A DNA stretch of 64,000 bases from Daphnia pulex (GCF_021134715.1 NC_060028.1:10453482-10517481); one strand, 5' to 3'; shown: positions 1-12,740, counted from the first letter of the stretch. Notes: a model not told the origin generated them from the letters alone. Translations and numbers: made by a program.

Positions 1-2740
1 GCAAATTAGTACAACATTCGCCAGAATCCCGAGTGAACACTTGGTCCCAGCACAAACCAAAATTCTTATCACTAACTAAAAAGTGAGCTTCTTCATGTCT
101 TATTTGATCATTATATTTTCTAGTCTGCGTATACACTCCTTCCTTATACTTCGGTACATCAGTCAGATGCTGGTCAATGTTAAATTGCACACGACTTTTT
201 TTTTTCTATCACTTCAAATTTATTTCGATGGCTGGTTGTTTGGCCTTTTGCTGAAACTTCTAATTAAGAACTATTTCTTTCGTGTATTCAGACTTTGGAG
301 TTTTACATATATTGCTGATTTCCTTCTTGTGTGCATGCTATTATCGTTCATAATTGAAATCCTTTCAATACACTTATATTTCGTTTGGATTTTTCCGCTT
401 CTCTCTTTTTTTTTTGTAATTAATCCCATCAAATCAATTGTATATCAGGCTGTTTTTAAATAGGCAGATAACGGCATCTAGCGGTCAGATTACAAATACG
501 CAGAACATTTGGGTTAAAGGTCGATGGCTCTCAAAGTCGGTAAAAAATGTGTTGCACGTCAAATGCAAATTATAAATGCATTATGCATTGCATTTGCCGC
601 CTGATACAGGCGATTGTATAGCATCTAGCGGAGAAATTCTTTACTGCCTATCTGCCATTACCATTCATCGTCTGCTACTTAGCTTCTTCGGTCGGAGTGG
701 AGACGGTCGGACGGCTGGTCGCCATTGTACATTTTTCCTAGAATTTGGAAATTCCTTAGCTAGTTTATTTATTTAGGTTATCTCTCTTCTAATTGTGCTG
801 CTGAGTATTGTTAAATATTAGTTGTAGCCATTTCGATTTCACAAAACATTTATCCCTCTCAAACAGTATCGATATTTGTTCTTGTCCAGCCCAGATTTTG
901 ATTCATTGCTCAAAGTGACTTCACATAGAAATTTTCCAAAAATATTTTTGTTCTGTTTTCATTGTTATTCAGAATAGTCAATCAACCAAAAAGTTATTTG
1001 TGTTAATCTGTTCTTTGAACAGTTCTATTCTATTCAGATTCTTTGACTTCAGAAGTTGCAGACGGTGAGGTGTTGAGATTTCTCAGATCTGCCAGATTGA
1101 CCAGGACTTGTGTTTATCACCAAATTATTTCATGTTGTAAGTTACATGTTTATTGAACACTTAAGATTGTTCCTAAGTTGAGACATCACAATTTTCATAA
1201 AAGGTAATAAATCTATGTCCGCTAGATGGCGCGAATGGGTCCGTTAGTGACGAAATTTCTGCCATTTCTTCTAAAGACACTGAGCGGAAAGGTTTCTCAT
1301 TCTTTATTATTATGGATATGTGGATTACATTTGCTATTTTCAAGTTGGAAAACTTGACAACTACAAATTCCTTTGTAAGATTTATCAAGGTAATTCTGAG
1401 AGGTTTTATAGTTAAACTTCATACTTCTGTCGTTTTGTTATGTCACACGAGATTCTGTTCCTTGATAGTTGATAGTAACTTGATTTTGTTTTTCAATAGC
1501 CAGGTGAAGTCTGCGCTTCTTTGTTGCAGTCTAATGTGCACATGGATTGGTTGCAGTCATCCAGTGAAAGGTGTGATTAAATTGAGCTGTTGCATGCAGT
1601 CTTTGGTGCTGATGTTGTCCTGGAGTGTGGGAGAGTTCCATGCATGCTTCAAGTCTTCTGGGATCAGCCATATCTGAGTTGACGCTGGATCATGCTGCAT
1701 TGTGGTTGCCGAAATGTTGGACATCTAGTAGAACTGCAAGAAGGCTCCTTGAAATGGTAATTTGATAAAAATTACAGGTTCTAGCTTGGGAAGTATCATG
1801 CTTGGACTACTATAATTGCTTACATTGTTTAATTTTAACATTTGGGGATTTCATCATGTCAACAGCTCTTTCCTTCGATCATATGTAAATTGAGTTATGG
1901 ATTGTTTAAGGGGAATTGGTTAACAAGATAGGCAGATACTGTAGAAGAATGTTTTTGCTTCGCTGCAGAGCACTACAAATTTCAAATGAATTAAATGAGT
2001 AATCTAGTTTCATGTAAATTTTTGTTTAAACTATAGTTATCAGATAGTGTTGCCATAGAATATTTGGGTGAACTCCATTTGAAGTGATTTTTTATTTTTA
2101 TTTTATACAAAATTTACATTGATCAAACATTAATTTCATTTTGGTCATAGGTTTATGTTTACGTAGCAGTGATGTTGCTGTCCAAATATGGCATGTTGTT
2201 GCAGCCTATACTGGTGAAAGATTTTTGCATCGAGTTATGCTGTTGCTGTTCCTTGGTGCCGGACTGCTGGTGTTGTGCACAAAAGTTACATCCAGTTTTA
2301 ATTGTTATTTGTGTCTATGCAGTTAACCGTTTATATGTTGAGAATGAAAAAAATAGTAATACGGGGAATTTTTACGTTGAACAAATAATAAACATGCCTT
2401 CGCGATTGGGAAACCAGCGAGGAGGAGATTGGGGGGGAGGGGGGCAATTGATTTTCATTAGCTAGAAGAAGTCGTGGTTTGTTTTAATAAGGTTGACATA
2501 AAATCCTTTGTCTATCACATCCATATACCTACCTATATAACAACATCTATTCCTCAAATCCCATAACTTCCACCAACACCCATTTCTTGGACCCTCATTT
2601 CCCCACAAATGTCAAATATCTATAATATGTAAAATTTACTGTTGAATAAATAAACCATCTATAAAATATATAAACCTCATTTTATTCTGGAACACTTACA
2701 AAATAAATAATTCATTAAACAGAGCGTCCGGTTCGAGACA
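1..2740. other. Non-coding, AT-rich repeat-bearing DNA
   Basis: I find no supportable gene here. Open frames are short, lack splice context and read as low-complexity hydrophobic strings. Two stretches (about 1500-1680 and 2140-2340) belong to a dispersed repeat that recurs at 42.2-43.6 kb and, inverted, at 46.1-47.1 kb. CCGCTAGATG-type motifs lie on the minus strand near 477-486 and 624-633 and on the plus strand at 1219-1233. Confidence 0.6.
1500..2340 (+). repeat. Dispersed repeat, two plus-orientation fragments
   Basis: The stretch near 1545-1630 carries the same core (GTTGCAG, then TGGTGAAAGGTGTGA with variants, then a TTGCATGCAG-like segment) as the array at 42.7-43.6 kb. The stretch 2169-2240 matches the minus strand of 46980-47030 almost word for word: a TTGCTGTCCAA core followed by TGGCATGT and GGTGAAAGAT. 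The short open frames here (for example 2169-2465) are Cys/Leu-rich artefacts of the repeat. The class of mobile element is not recognisable. Confidence 0.6.
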
Positions 2741-2748
2741 TTTTTTTT

Positions 2749-3131
2749 TGTGCGAGGCTTTTTAGCAAGCAATCCGCCACCCAATTTGACAAAAAGTGAT
2801 AGTTTGTTTTCACGGAAATTTCGTCAGACGGTTACAAAATTTCTAATTCAACAATCTGATGTAGAAATTTGCATATAGTCTACTGGTGCAAATTGCGATT
2901 CTGTAAACCTGATTAATTTAGGTGATGTGTTAAAAGCAATTGTGGGTTTTTTAACACATCTCCTAAATAATCAAGCTTAAAGAATCGCAATTTGCACCAG
3001 TAGACTAGATGCAAATTTCTACATCAGATTGTTGAATTAGAAATTTTGTAACCGTCTGACGAAATTTCCGTGAAAACAAACTATCACTTTTTGTCAAATT
3101 GGGTGGCGGATTGCTTGCTAAAACTCGCACA
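2749..3131. mobile_element. Foldback/MITE-like element with ~185-bp inverted arms
   Basis: The left arm (about 2749-2934) and the right arm (about 2947-3131) are near-perfect reverse complements, interrupted only by a few mismatches and one-base indels. They are separated by a loop of about 12 bp. The ends read TGTGCGAG and CTCGCACA. No open frame of note lies inside. A non-autonomous foldback DNA element or large hairpin MITE explains this best. No clear target-site duplication is visible, partly because the left edge abuts a T-run. Confidence 0.85.
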
Positions 3132-4389
3132 TGCAGTGTCGGCGTAGATCCAGGGAGATTACCTGGAAATGGAAGAGGAGAGAAGAGTGCGAGGCAAGTT
3201 TTACTGGGGAGCGATTAGTCATACTAGGCTTCCGGGTTAGACTCATGACCCTCTAAAAGTTTTCGTCGGATCATGCGCCTTCCAAGTCCCCGTTCGACCA
3301 GAGCCCTCCCCTCCTCCTGGTTTCACAGCGGGTGAGTGAACACCGGCGGGCGCTGGTTAGTGGTTAGTTAGGGAAATGGGGCCAAAGAAAGAAGGGAGCC
3401 CAGACATGCACTTGTTTTATCTAACAACTACACAATTTTTCAGTCTTGAATGACAGCATTCTCTTGAATTATAGCATCACCAATGGATGAAGTCCATGAT
3501 AAGTAGCGAAGGAGTTACCCTGTAGACAGCATGAACATTTATTAGTTTGAGAATAATTTTTCAACAATATTTGAGCGACAGAAAGCAATACCTCAAATCA
3601 AGCTTAAGAAAGTAAAAAGGGAGATTCAAGGGAAACAGCCAACAGGTTACCAAACAAGGTAGTGTACATTGTTGACTGTCAGTCAGTCCTTTTTCTTCAA
3701 CATGACTTTACTTAAAGTCTGTCATGCAAATTTAGAAACCTATAGTTTCAAACCTGTAAATACAAAATAAGAAAATTAGGTCACCTTGTTAATAATTTGT
3801 GTCATCAATGTGCTTGACAACTATGAAAATAAACTATCTAAAAGAATAATTAAACAGTAATCAGTATACTGCAGTTGAAATCTTCTTATAACCAGCATAG
3901 ACGTGAGTGCAGATCAATACTTTGAATACATATTAGACTGCAACAAAGAAAGTTCCTTGACATGACAAGTGAACTTACACTTGAAACCACCAAACAGTTA
4001 GCCAAGGTTCTCTAGAAGATGGAATAAGAGATTTGTCCGTGATGGGGTTGGTGATCTAGCAAGTCCAATTCTTACAGCAGATAATTATAATGAATCCTAA
4101 TAAAAGATGAGAAGATTGTATGTTTTTCAACAATACTGTAATAAAGCTAGTGTTGGTAGTTACCTGTGTCATTTCGATGGCACATGTTGAACAAAATAGT
4201 CAACGGTAGGCTACGTTTCCTCCTGTAAGTTGGTGAGAAACACTAAGGTTATCCAACATGTACACGGAATAGAACACATCACCGACAAGTTACAAACGAA
4301 ATTACTCGAATTAACCTATGTGTCCATTTGTAACTTTCGAAGAAAATAGCTGTAGCTGAAGATAGATTTAGACAACGAGCCGACATAAG
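3132..4389. other. Non-coding DNA between repeats
   Basis: The part at 3150-3400 is more GC-rich (lines of CCCTCCCCTCCTCC type) than its surroundings and may be the remnant of another element. The rest is AT-rich and has no credible open frame, promoter or RNA gene. Confidence 0.4.
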
Positions 4390-5640
4390 CCCACATTTGA
4401 CAACACAATATTCCTTCACGCCATCTATTAGACACGTCCAAAACTCACTATCTAAAGGACCGGCTTTAGATAGTCACAAAAGTCACAAAAGTAAATCAAA
4501 AAGACATTTTCTGTTTGCTTTAGCTGGCAAGGAGTCTTTAGAATTGTGCAGAGAACAAAGCTCACTTGCTAGTTTTATGCAAATTTTCCGGAAGTATACC
4601 GGAAGTAAGCGATAGCGCCTCAACCATTGAGCTGCCGACCAAATAAACCAAATATTCGTGATCTACGTGAAATTTGGGGTCGATTAGATGTAATTTAAAC
4701 TAAATCCAGATTTTGGCCAAAATCGAGAATTTTCCTGAACTATAGTTCAGGAAAATTCTCAAAACCGGAAGTACGAAAACGTACAAAACAAAACATGAAC
4801 TTTACCACAAATTTGACGAGGATCACGAATATGTGGTTGTTTTGTGCGTCGAATGAATATTTACTGAACTACTGACTAAAATGAGAAAACCGGAAGTAGA
4901 AAAAAAAAACATATTATTTAAAATCTAACAAGTGAGCTTTGTTGCTGAAATAGAAACTGACAGTTATCAAAAAAAAGTTCTTTGTAGTAGTAGCGAGAAA
5001 TTTCTTCAGAGAGGTGCAAAGTAAGATTCTGACAGGTAAAAAATTATCAAAGACCATGCCGTCTAACGTCAGAAAGAAGAAACGTTTAACAAAAGTAACA
5101 TGAAAACAATGTCCGCTCTAGCTCGGTGACACTAAATTGAAAGAACTAACAAACAAAGGTAACAAATAATTTTCATACAGCTCACGTAATATTCCCCCTG
5201 TCAAATTTCACCAAAAAGCCACCACGCAGCATGACACATCACAAAAGACGAAATCCTCAAGGTGATAATAGACGCCAGTTCAACTTCTACACTGAGGAAA
5301 AGGCACTCAAGGCGGTTATATCCGTTCATGTACCTTGTCTGCAAGTGATTCCCGACGTTTCAGCACCTAGGCAACAGTGCTTGGACAGTGGATTGCTGAA
5401 AGGAAAAACACCTAGTTGGTAAGGTAAACCTGCCGTTATTCAGAATGTGTTTCTATTCACTGTGGCCTTCTACTAGGCTACATACTACAAGGCAACAGCA
5501 AATGTAAGATCAATCACAACGGATGGTGAGGATGAAAAATCCTTTCCACACTACCCTGTCTCACAACAACAGCAAGTTCCGGGCACATGTGATCCTCACA
5601 CTAGGGACTGGGCATCTGATTGTTTTAATAATCACCTGTA
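4390..5640 (+). repeat. 1.2-kb interspersed repeat, copy A
   Basis: This segment matches the reverse complement of about 40100-41400 over its whole length with moderate divergence. Shared landmarks include CTTACTTCCGGTAT, the CATCTATTAGACACGT region, GGTGATAATAGACGCCAG and CTGTCTCACAACAACAGC. Nested within it, 4554-4568 and 4929-4943 are 15-bp inverted repeats (AACAAAGCTCACTTG) that bracket a 390-bp core. Peptide fragments in both copies align (for example FRMCFYSLWPST against FRMFFYSLWLST), but stops break both. Either an old transposon with a little coding residue or two inserted copies of a non-autonomous element would fit. The family is not recognised. Confidence 0.75.
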
Positions 5641-6079
5641 TCACCCTTTTAGCTTTATTCCTGTCATTCTGCACTTTACCTAATCTGTGATAAATCTTTC
5701 TTTTTGAATGAACATGTTTTGTTTGTTTTTTAATTTAGCAGACAAACGAGACAGAAATCAATTCACAACCGTCACAACTGTTAACTGTGTTTATTTATCC
5801 TAGAGAATCCAACAAGTGCGATCGTACGTCATCTAACAGCAGGATCCATTGTTAAAATGGAAATTTACGTGTCGCAGTTCAGTAGCCAAAAGGATAAATA
5901 ACAAAGCACCTCACCAAACGTTAATAAAAACTAACATTTCCTAGATTCATCGCAAATAAGATGCGTTAACACTGGAAATTTATCAAAAAATGAAATGAAA
6001 CTTTTACACGTACATGTTATGTTACTTTGAATTCACTTCATTCATTAAGACTCAAATGCTGAAGTCAAACCGGGTAATA
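5641..6079. other. Stromalin 3' flank / 3' UTR
   Basis: This non-coding stretch lies downstream of the stromalin stop codon. On the minus strand an AATAAA motif occurs at 5790-5795, which would give a 3' UTR of about 290 nt. There is no other feature. Confidence 0.4.
5790..5795 (-). terminator. Candidate polyadenylation signal for SA
   Basis: AATAAA on the minus strand, about 285 nt beyond the SA stop codon. Position and orientation fit, but no transcript evidence is available. Confidence 0.35.
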
Positions 6080-9000
6080 TTACCCGCACTCGGCAAAATC
6101 CTGATCTGATACATCATCGTTATCAGCGATTTCACCGTCGTCTCCACCTGCGAACAAATTGTAATCTCGTCAGTAAATCAATTACATGCGGTTACCACAA
6201 ACAGATGAGACGCAACGGTCAACTATGAAAATATTCATCATATAGGTTCTGTTGTAGGGTTTATAAGGATGGCAATTAAGTGAAAAAAGCATTTGTTCCA
6301 CATTAACATTAAGGTAATGAACCTTAGGAACGGAACAAAACTACAAAGAATATGACGACAACGTAAGTAATTACGCCAACTCTATCGACAATTTAGAAAA
6401 TACAAACTGAAAATTGTACATGATAGAACGAAGGTTAATTGGAAATTGCCATTATGCACAAGAGAAAGCTTCTAAGAAATTCCATAAAATACCTGTATCG
6501 CGACGACGTCGTCTGTTAGCGCTCCTGACAGAATGCGGAGGTGGATCAGTTTCGCCATGAACCAAGGAATTCCGGTAGAACAAGAGAGGTTCCCATTCTC
6601 GACGAGGTGAAAGCCTTCCCATGGTCAGCATTCGGTCCAAAAACTGTAAAACCACCTTTTTGTCTTGTTTTAGCAGTTTGTTTGAAAACTCGCCACAAAT
6701 TTCAAGAAACCCTAAATTAGGAGGAGGGCCAATTGGATTATTTGGATTCTCGAGTGGATTTGTGGCAAAAATAATTCCATCTCTATGAAGGGCGGTGATA
6801 GCTTCGCGATTTTTCACCATATCGAGTCCAAATGACATGGCAAATTTTTTGGCCAATTCCTACGGACAAATTTATTACAATTATTATTATTTCATTACAA
6901 ATATTCGCGTGAAAAGTAATGCTGTCAGTAAAGTTTAAATTTGTTTGATACCTTGACACTAAGAAATTCTTCTGACTGCCGATCAATACGACTTCCACCA
7001 TCCCTTGTCAGATCGTGAAACAACAATGAGAGACTAAGAACCATAGTTTTTGCACTGGTAATTTTGTTGATGTTTCGAGTTTTTCCCAATAATGTCTTAA
7101 TGATGTCACCGTAATCATCGTAATACTTGACATAGTGTCTAATAACACCTGCCGCAGCTTTTACAGGCAAGACGTTGCAAGCCACGAGTTTGCAGAAAAC
7201 CGATAAATAGTTCCGGCGATTGTGCAACTTTTCAATTTTTTTATGTTCGTCGCCTTCGTCGTCTACATCTTCTTCTTCTTCTTCAACAAACACATAAGTC
7301 TGAATGAAGTTTTCCAGAATTTGTTGTAGGTCACGATCAGGCTCGTAAACAAGCGGTTTTAACTGAGGATTGTCTTTTAGACGCTTGCTAAAACATATAA
7401 GCAAATCCCCTACAGACACGTATGCCTAAAAAACAAAATTATAAATACGCGTGAAATGACAAGAATTTTTACACTAACAATACCAACCTCTTCTCTAAAA
7501 TCAGCAACGTTCGAAGTGATTAGCTCAGTCATCAAAGACATGTAGGCGTCCAAATGATCTCTTAATTGTTTCTGTTGTTGAGCGGCAGACGTTCCTTGTC
7601 CAGAACAGTTTTTGAATTGCAGAAGCTCCCATAAAACAGCAGAATGGCAAGCTGAAATGCAATATTTTATAGCCTAAAAAATTTATTGCATATTATTTTG
7701 AGGAAATAAAACCAAGAAAATCACTAGATACTTCAAGTGGCATTTTCCGATTTAGGTTTATAGTTTCTTGAATTGCGGCAAACAGAGAATCCCACAAATT
7801 CCAGGTCCCAAGATTGTGATGTGACGAGAATAAGGCAATTTTTTTCAAACCCAATACCAGCGTAAACACCGCATCTTTGTTGGGCTCTTCGTCCTATAAA
7901 AACACACAAATTAGTATGTAAGACGTGAAAAAAAAATTTGCAAACTAAATAAATTCTTACGCCAGCAATCAGTGTCACATAATTTTCATAATCTTGTTCG
8001 CATTTCTTAACGAGATGATCAATTAAAGTGTTCCTTGTTAAATCACATCGAGAAGATATGGCGTAATCTTCATCACAAAGAAATTTCAACGCTTTAGCGC
8101 AGCCTTCCAGCACTTCTGTTGTGGTGTGTCTTTCTACTATATTCTGGATCAAGCGCAATAACGAATCTAGACTCTGTAATTTGAGAAGTTAAGTATCTCA
8201 GCCTTTTGTAAACAATATCATAAATTAAACGAACTCACCTTCTCTTGACGTGAGGTAGTATAGATTTCCATATTAAGGTATTGAGGGATTGACAAGAGGT
8301 TTGCAACTTGTTCGGGATCAGTCATATATTTCCCGAGTAACAGAGGAAGAGTTGGTATGAAATGTTCAGTAAGTCGTACACGGTGACCTTGGGTTTGTCT
8401 GGTTTCTTTGACGGTAGGAATCTGTAATAATAATAATTTATATGAAAACCTCCACTACTACATGTTGTATGTTTACATGATAAGCACATTAAAAATAATT
8501 AATCGGTTACCTTTCTCATAGACCCTCGACCTGCAGGTGGTTCTCCAGTCGCAACTTGTTTAATGCAGCATGTCATCAACTCGATCAAAGCTGTTTCCTG
8601 CTGATCGTCCAAAGGCTCTTCGTCTGGCCCAGGTTCTTCAATTAACAAATCCGTCATGCACTCCCAGTCTTTCATCATTTCATTTGAGTCGATTAAGGAG
8701 TCGATCAAATATGCTCCGTGTTCATGCAACTATTAAGTATTTGTGTTTAATAATTTATTTGAATTGTTATTTGATTGGATTTCACCTCAGATTCAATGAA
8801 AAATTGAACCAAATCACGAATGAGAGGTGTGTTAGGTAGTCTCTTTTTGCCACGGAGAGTACGTGGAGCTGGATGACTGGTAGCATTAAGTGTGAATAGT
8901 CGCTCTTTAAGGAATTCGCCGGCAGCTTGTGCAAGGGCTCGATGAGAAGAGAACACCAACTCGTAAACTGACTCACAATCCTTGTCTGATAACATTTCTT

Positions 9001-10827
9001 GGTGATACTTCTGCATAGTGATAACCAAACGAACAGCTTGGACTGAAACATCATAGTCTTTGTCTAGCGTCATCGAAACGACACGATCCTAAATATAATA
9101 TTTAAAGTATTGTTAGTTGACTAAGCAAAAATTGTGTACTTTATTCACCTTAAATTTGCTGGTAAAAAGTTCCAGTTTTTCTTTAAGCTCTTGTGAAGCA
9201 TACAGCGGTTGGAGAGCTTGAAGACATTTTAAACGAACATCGGCAACTTTGTCGTACAAATTCCACCCAATATACTTCAGGTTAGAATCATCAAGAAAAT
9301 TTTGGGGAAACCGTTTCATCCAAATGCCTATTTCCGTCATACAAATGGCTCGAATATCGGGAACGATATCTCGGTAACGATGGACAAACACCGACTTGAA
9401 TAAGTAAGTCAACATGTTTTTAATGTCATGCATGTTTTCTTCAAGTTCTTCGTGTTTGGCAAGCAATCCTTCAAGGCGATCACTGGCTCGTTTATCCTGT
9501 GTTTTCCGACGCTCAACTTCATACTGACGAGACGTGTTGTCAAGATGAACCGACACAGTCAGAGCCACATCAACCAGGGCAGTCATTAATTTCATAACTA
9601 AAACAAATACCTTTAAAATTTGTGAAGAAGAAAAATAAAGAATAAGGAAAATAATTTTACCAGCTAAGGTGGCAGTATGACGAAACGCTCGGACTTGTGA
9701 ATCAGAAAGACCAGTAAGAAGTGAAATAACGTTATCCATCAGGTATTGTTCATAAATTATGGAATATTGGCACTGCTTCACGAGTGTGTGTACGAAGTCG
9801 CAGAAGTTGCTTCGAAATTTTCTCCATTGTGGTCCAGACATGACCAACGGATATTCTCCACTATCCTAAAGTACAAGTTTATTATTTATACTACACAGTT
9901 AAATCTCCATTTGCTACCCAAATTAATCAAAACTATTATACCTCATCAAACTTTTTTGTCATATCGCGGATAACTGCGGCATGATCCATGCTACTTGGTA
10001 TTTTAGATGGTATTTTCCCGTTGCATCCTGAAGCACTAATGAAGAACTGCATTATAGCGTTCAACCCTGAGTCACGGTCAGCCTTGTACTGCTCAATCCA
10101 TTCATCTACAATGTGCTGCAATCGGCAATAAAATGTTTGAAGTTTGAATTTTAGGAAACATTTTTACAGTTGAGGAATTGAGTACTTCAATACCTGTAAG
10201 GAGCTTTTGCCATTCCTGATAATACTAAATAAATCGCTTTCATCTTCAACATTAGCAACATGTTCCGTCTCTGAATGTTTCTTTGACCGTCCTCTACGTC
10301 GAAGAGAAGGACGTGTGGATGTGGGAGTACCTTCTGGGCTAGATACTAATTTCTGAGAATTTGCAGTAACTGCAGGGGCCTTCTTCCCAGTAGGAGTAAC
10401 TGAAGCTATAAAAAGCATTTAAAAATTACGTTAAAATACAACAAAAGGTCAAAAGAGATTTATACTTTGGCCACGAGCACTTTCAGGTGTCTGTCCATGC
10501 CCAACAGAAAGAGTTGGGACTGTGGTATTTAAAGCCTGGTTTGAACTGAGAACATTCAAATTCTGCTGCACAGGGACACTATTTTTATCATGGTCCATTT
10601 TGGAAGGTGTATCGAAATCATAATGTGGGTGTACATTTTCACATTTTTCACTGAATGAATTATTGCATTTCAATGAAGTTAGAATTTCACTTAACAATGT
10701 TTAGAAAGATTTCAAACCTTTGCTGATCCATTGGAGTTTGCTGCTCATCTAAATAAGAAGTGGATGGTGGTTCAAAATCCTCGAGAGGATTGTCCATCTT
10801 TACTTTTTTCCCTCTTCTACGTTGCAT
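6080..10827 (-). CDS. SA: Cohesin subunit SA / stromalin (STAG family)
   Basis: This is the HEAT-repeat subunit of cohesin, which binds the RAD21 kleisin, helps load the ring on chromatin and, in other animals, contacts CTCF. Fifteen coding exons (5' to 3'): 10827-10718, 10650-10466, 10405-10194, 10115-9942, 9865-9661, 9597-9149, 9088-8786, 8729-8511, 8421-8239, 8173-7961, 7893-7732, 7673-7488, 7425-6952, 6859-6493, 6147-6080. All junctions are GT-AG and in phase, giving 1169 aa. Diagnostic stretches: [12 protein letters not shown] (STAG domain start), [45 protein letters not shown], then the stromalin conservative domain (about 366-450) with [14 protein letters not shown] and [14 protein letters not shown]. 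Residues 915-927 are acidic. The tail is shorter than in vertebrate STAG1/2 and ends in a small 68-nt exon. The start is the first ATG after an in-frame stop; the Met at codon 11 is an alternative. Confidence 0.95.
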
Positions 10828-12700
10828 TTCTAGTTCTTTAGGCTGAGTAATTACTCTATAACATTATAATGAATCATTTAATTTTAAAAATTTATGGATA
10901 ATGTTATAGTATGTAATGTACTATTGTTTGGTCACAACACACAATTGGCCTAGTGCATTCATAGGTTTTTTAAGAAATAAGGTGGTTAACTGATACAGAG
11001 GTGACTTACTTTGTTCTGTTATTTATAATATTTTCCTTGGAAAATAACCGTCGATCATGAAATAACACAGCAACAAACTGAAAGCTAGCTTTTTGTTTGA
11101 GTGTTAGAACGTGCTTTAGAGACCGGCTTCATCAGAGCAATGATTCAAATCCAATCATGAGAGGGCAGACCGGCAGAGACCCAGAGAGGCTGAGAACATG
11201 CACGTGAGTCATCTGCTACTTGATTTTCATTGTAAATTCAGGCCAGGCTGAAACCAGTACTGTTCTCGCTATTGATTTTCTCTGATTATTTAATAGAAAA
11301 TACATACACAAATAATAAAATAGTTTTCTATTTTGATGTTGTTGTAAATTACCCCATATCAATGGTACCAGACTACCAGTTAATTGAATTAGAAGGGTCC
11401 AATTTCAACGGCAAGATTTTTAAGATGGCGCTGCCCAACGGAATATAGCCTACGGAAAATGTATCAATCCGATCCCTTGCTGAGGCGCGAGTTTAAGGAC
11501 CAACCTGCTTGCTTTGAATGTTTTTCTGATTTTTGTCTAAAAATAAATTTAGGTTTGCTGTGAAGGTACGAAATTTGGATGCTGTTGATTTCCAGTTTTA
11601 GGAGGACAATGTTGTTTAGATAGGAATGTAGGAAAAGAAGATATTACGACTCGTTTAATACCGCATCGGATTTAACCAGATATAACTACCGCTAGTACAA
11701 TAGTATCCCAGATCACCAAAATGACGAGTGTTTGATTCCTTGCTTCACCTAATCTCACTTCTTATCTCATCTTCCTTTCTGTTAAGCGTCCAATTACTAT
11801 AAAGACCGTCTATCATGAAAATCGCCAACACCTCTCGTGTCTTGACTAGAGAGTGCGGCCATCAAATGAGGTTTCTTTTATTTAATTTTCACTTTTTTCA
11901 ACAAGCCACACGGGTATTTTTAAATTTTACAAACGAAGTGATAACAGGGCCAAAAAAATCCCCCGTTGCACTCTAAAATGTGTACCAAAAATCCCCAGCC
12001 ATGTCTACAAGAGATTGATGAACTTGCCAAAAAAAAAAGGAAAATCCAATGGAAATTATTTTTTTTTTACCACCTACTTGCTATTCTTTTAATACGTATA
12101 CTGTGGGTTTCCAGGGATATACCGGGATTTCCCAACACGATTTTTGCACTCGTTGTTGCGGACTGTAACTGACGTCAACAGATTTCCCCTGAAAGTGAGA
12201 AACTTTGCTCCCAAATTTAGAACTAGAACAACTGAGGGGAATAACCCCGCCAATTACTTATAGAGAACTAGCCAAGATAAAAAAAAAAAAAAAACGTGGC
12301 TAAAATCACGTTTTCGTTGCGGTCTATAGTTCGATCAGAAATATGACGAGTTAACACAGAAAAATAAAGTTTCGTGGGTCTCTTAATTATTTCGTAAACC
12401 GGAATGATCAGACCGTTCGACAATATATAGGTTACTACTTTACTGAACTAAGCTCGCTTACATTAAGGTAGGATTGTTCAGGAGCCTGCAGATATGCATT
12501 CAAAAATTCCATTTATGAAATTGAGTTTGTCCGCATGACGTCAGCGTGATCAAGGTCGTTCCTTTTCCTCCAGACTTTATCCGCTGTCGTTTTTCTTCTC
12601 TTATTCGCCGTCGTCACTTTCTCTTCTTCTCCTTATTGGTGAGCTGTCGGCAAGCGTCGATCAAAGCAACAGCAGCAGAGATCAACGAATCGAGCGGCCT
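10828..12700. other. Intergenic region between SA and the Kunitz gene
   Basis: The two genes diverge from this 1.9-kb interval, so it holds the SA promoter (position not fixed; a 5' UTR intron is possible near 10830-10870) and the Kunitz promoter at its right end. No coding sequence is supported. The short frame at 11966-12172 has no ATG at its start, no homology I can recognise and contains A- and T-runs. Confidence 0.5.
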
Positions 12701-12740
12701 TATAAACCACCGGCATTCGTCTCATTTCCACACCAGTCGA
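12701..12740 (+). promoter_or_regulatory. TATA-type core promoter of the Kunitz gene
   Basis: TATAAA lies at 12701-12706. A CCAGTC initiator-like site follows about 30 bp downstream (about 12733-12738), the usual arthropod spacing. The Kunitz ATG is about 55 bp further on, which gives a short 5' UTR. Confidence 0.65.

Noticed and set aside
83-463. Long hydrophobic frame resembling a membrane protein
   Set aside because: Composition follows T-rich low-complexity DNA. No splice or promoter context, no recognisable motif, and the start is arbitrary.
2169-2465. Cys-rich frame resembling a small secreted Cys protein
   Set aside because: It lies in the dispersed repeat (also found inverted at about 47.0 kb), lacks an ordered Cys pattern and has no promoter or splice support.
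5231-5422. 63-aa frame MTHHKRRNPQGDN... as a gene
   Set aside because: It sits in repeat copy A. The matching segment in copy B is broken by stops, so it is at most a remnant of element coding capacity.
9746-9973. Plus-strand frame overlapping the SA gene
   Set aside because: It is antisense to well-supported stromalin exons and is a shadow frame.
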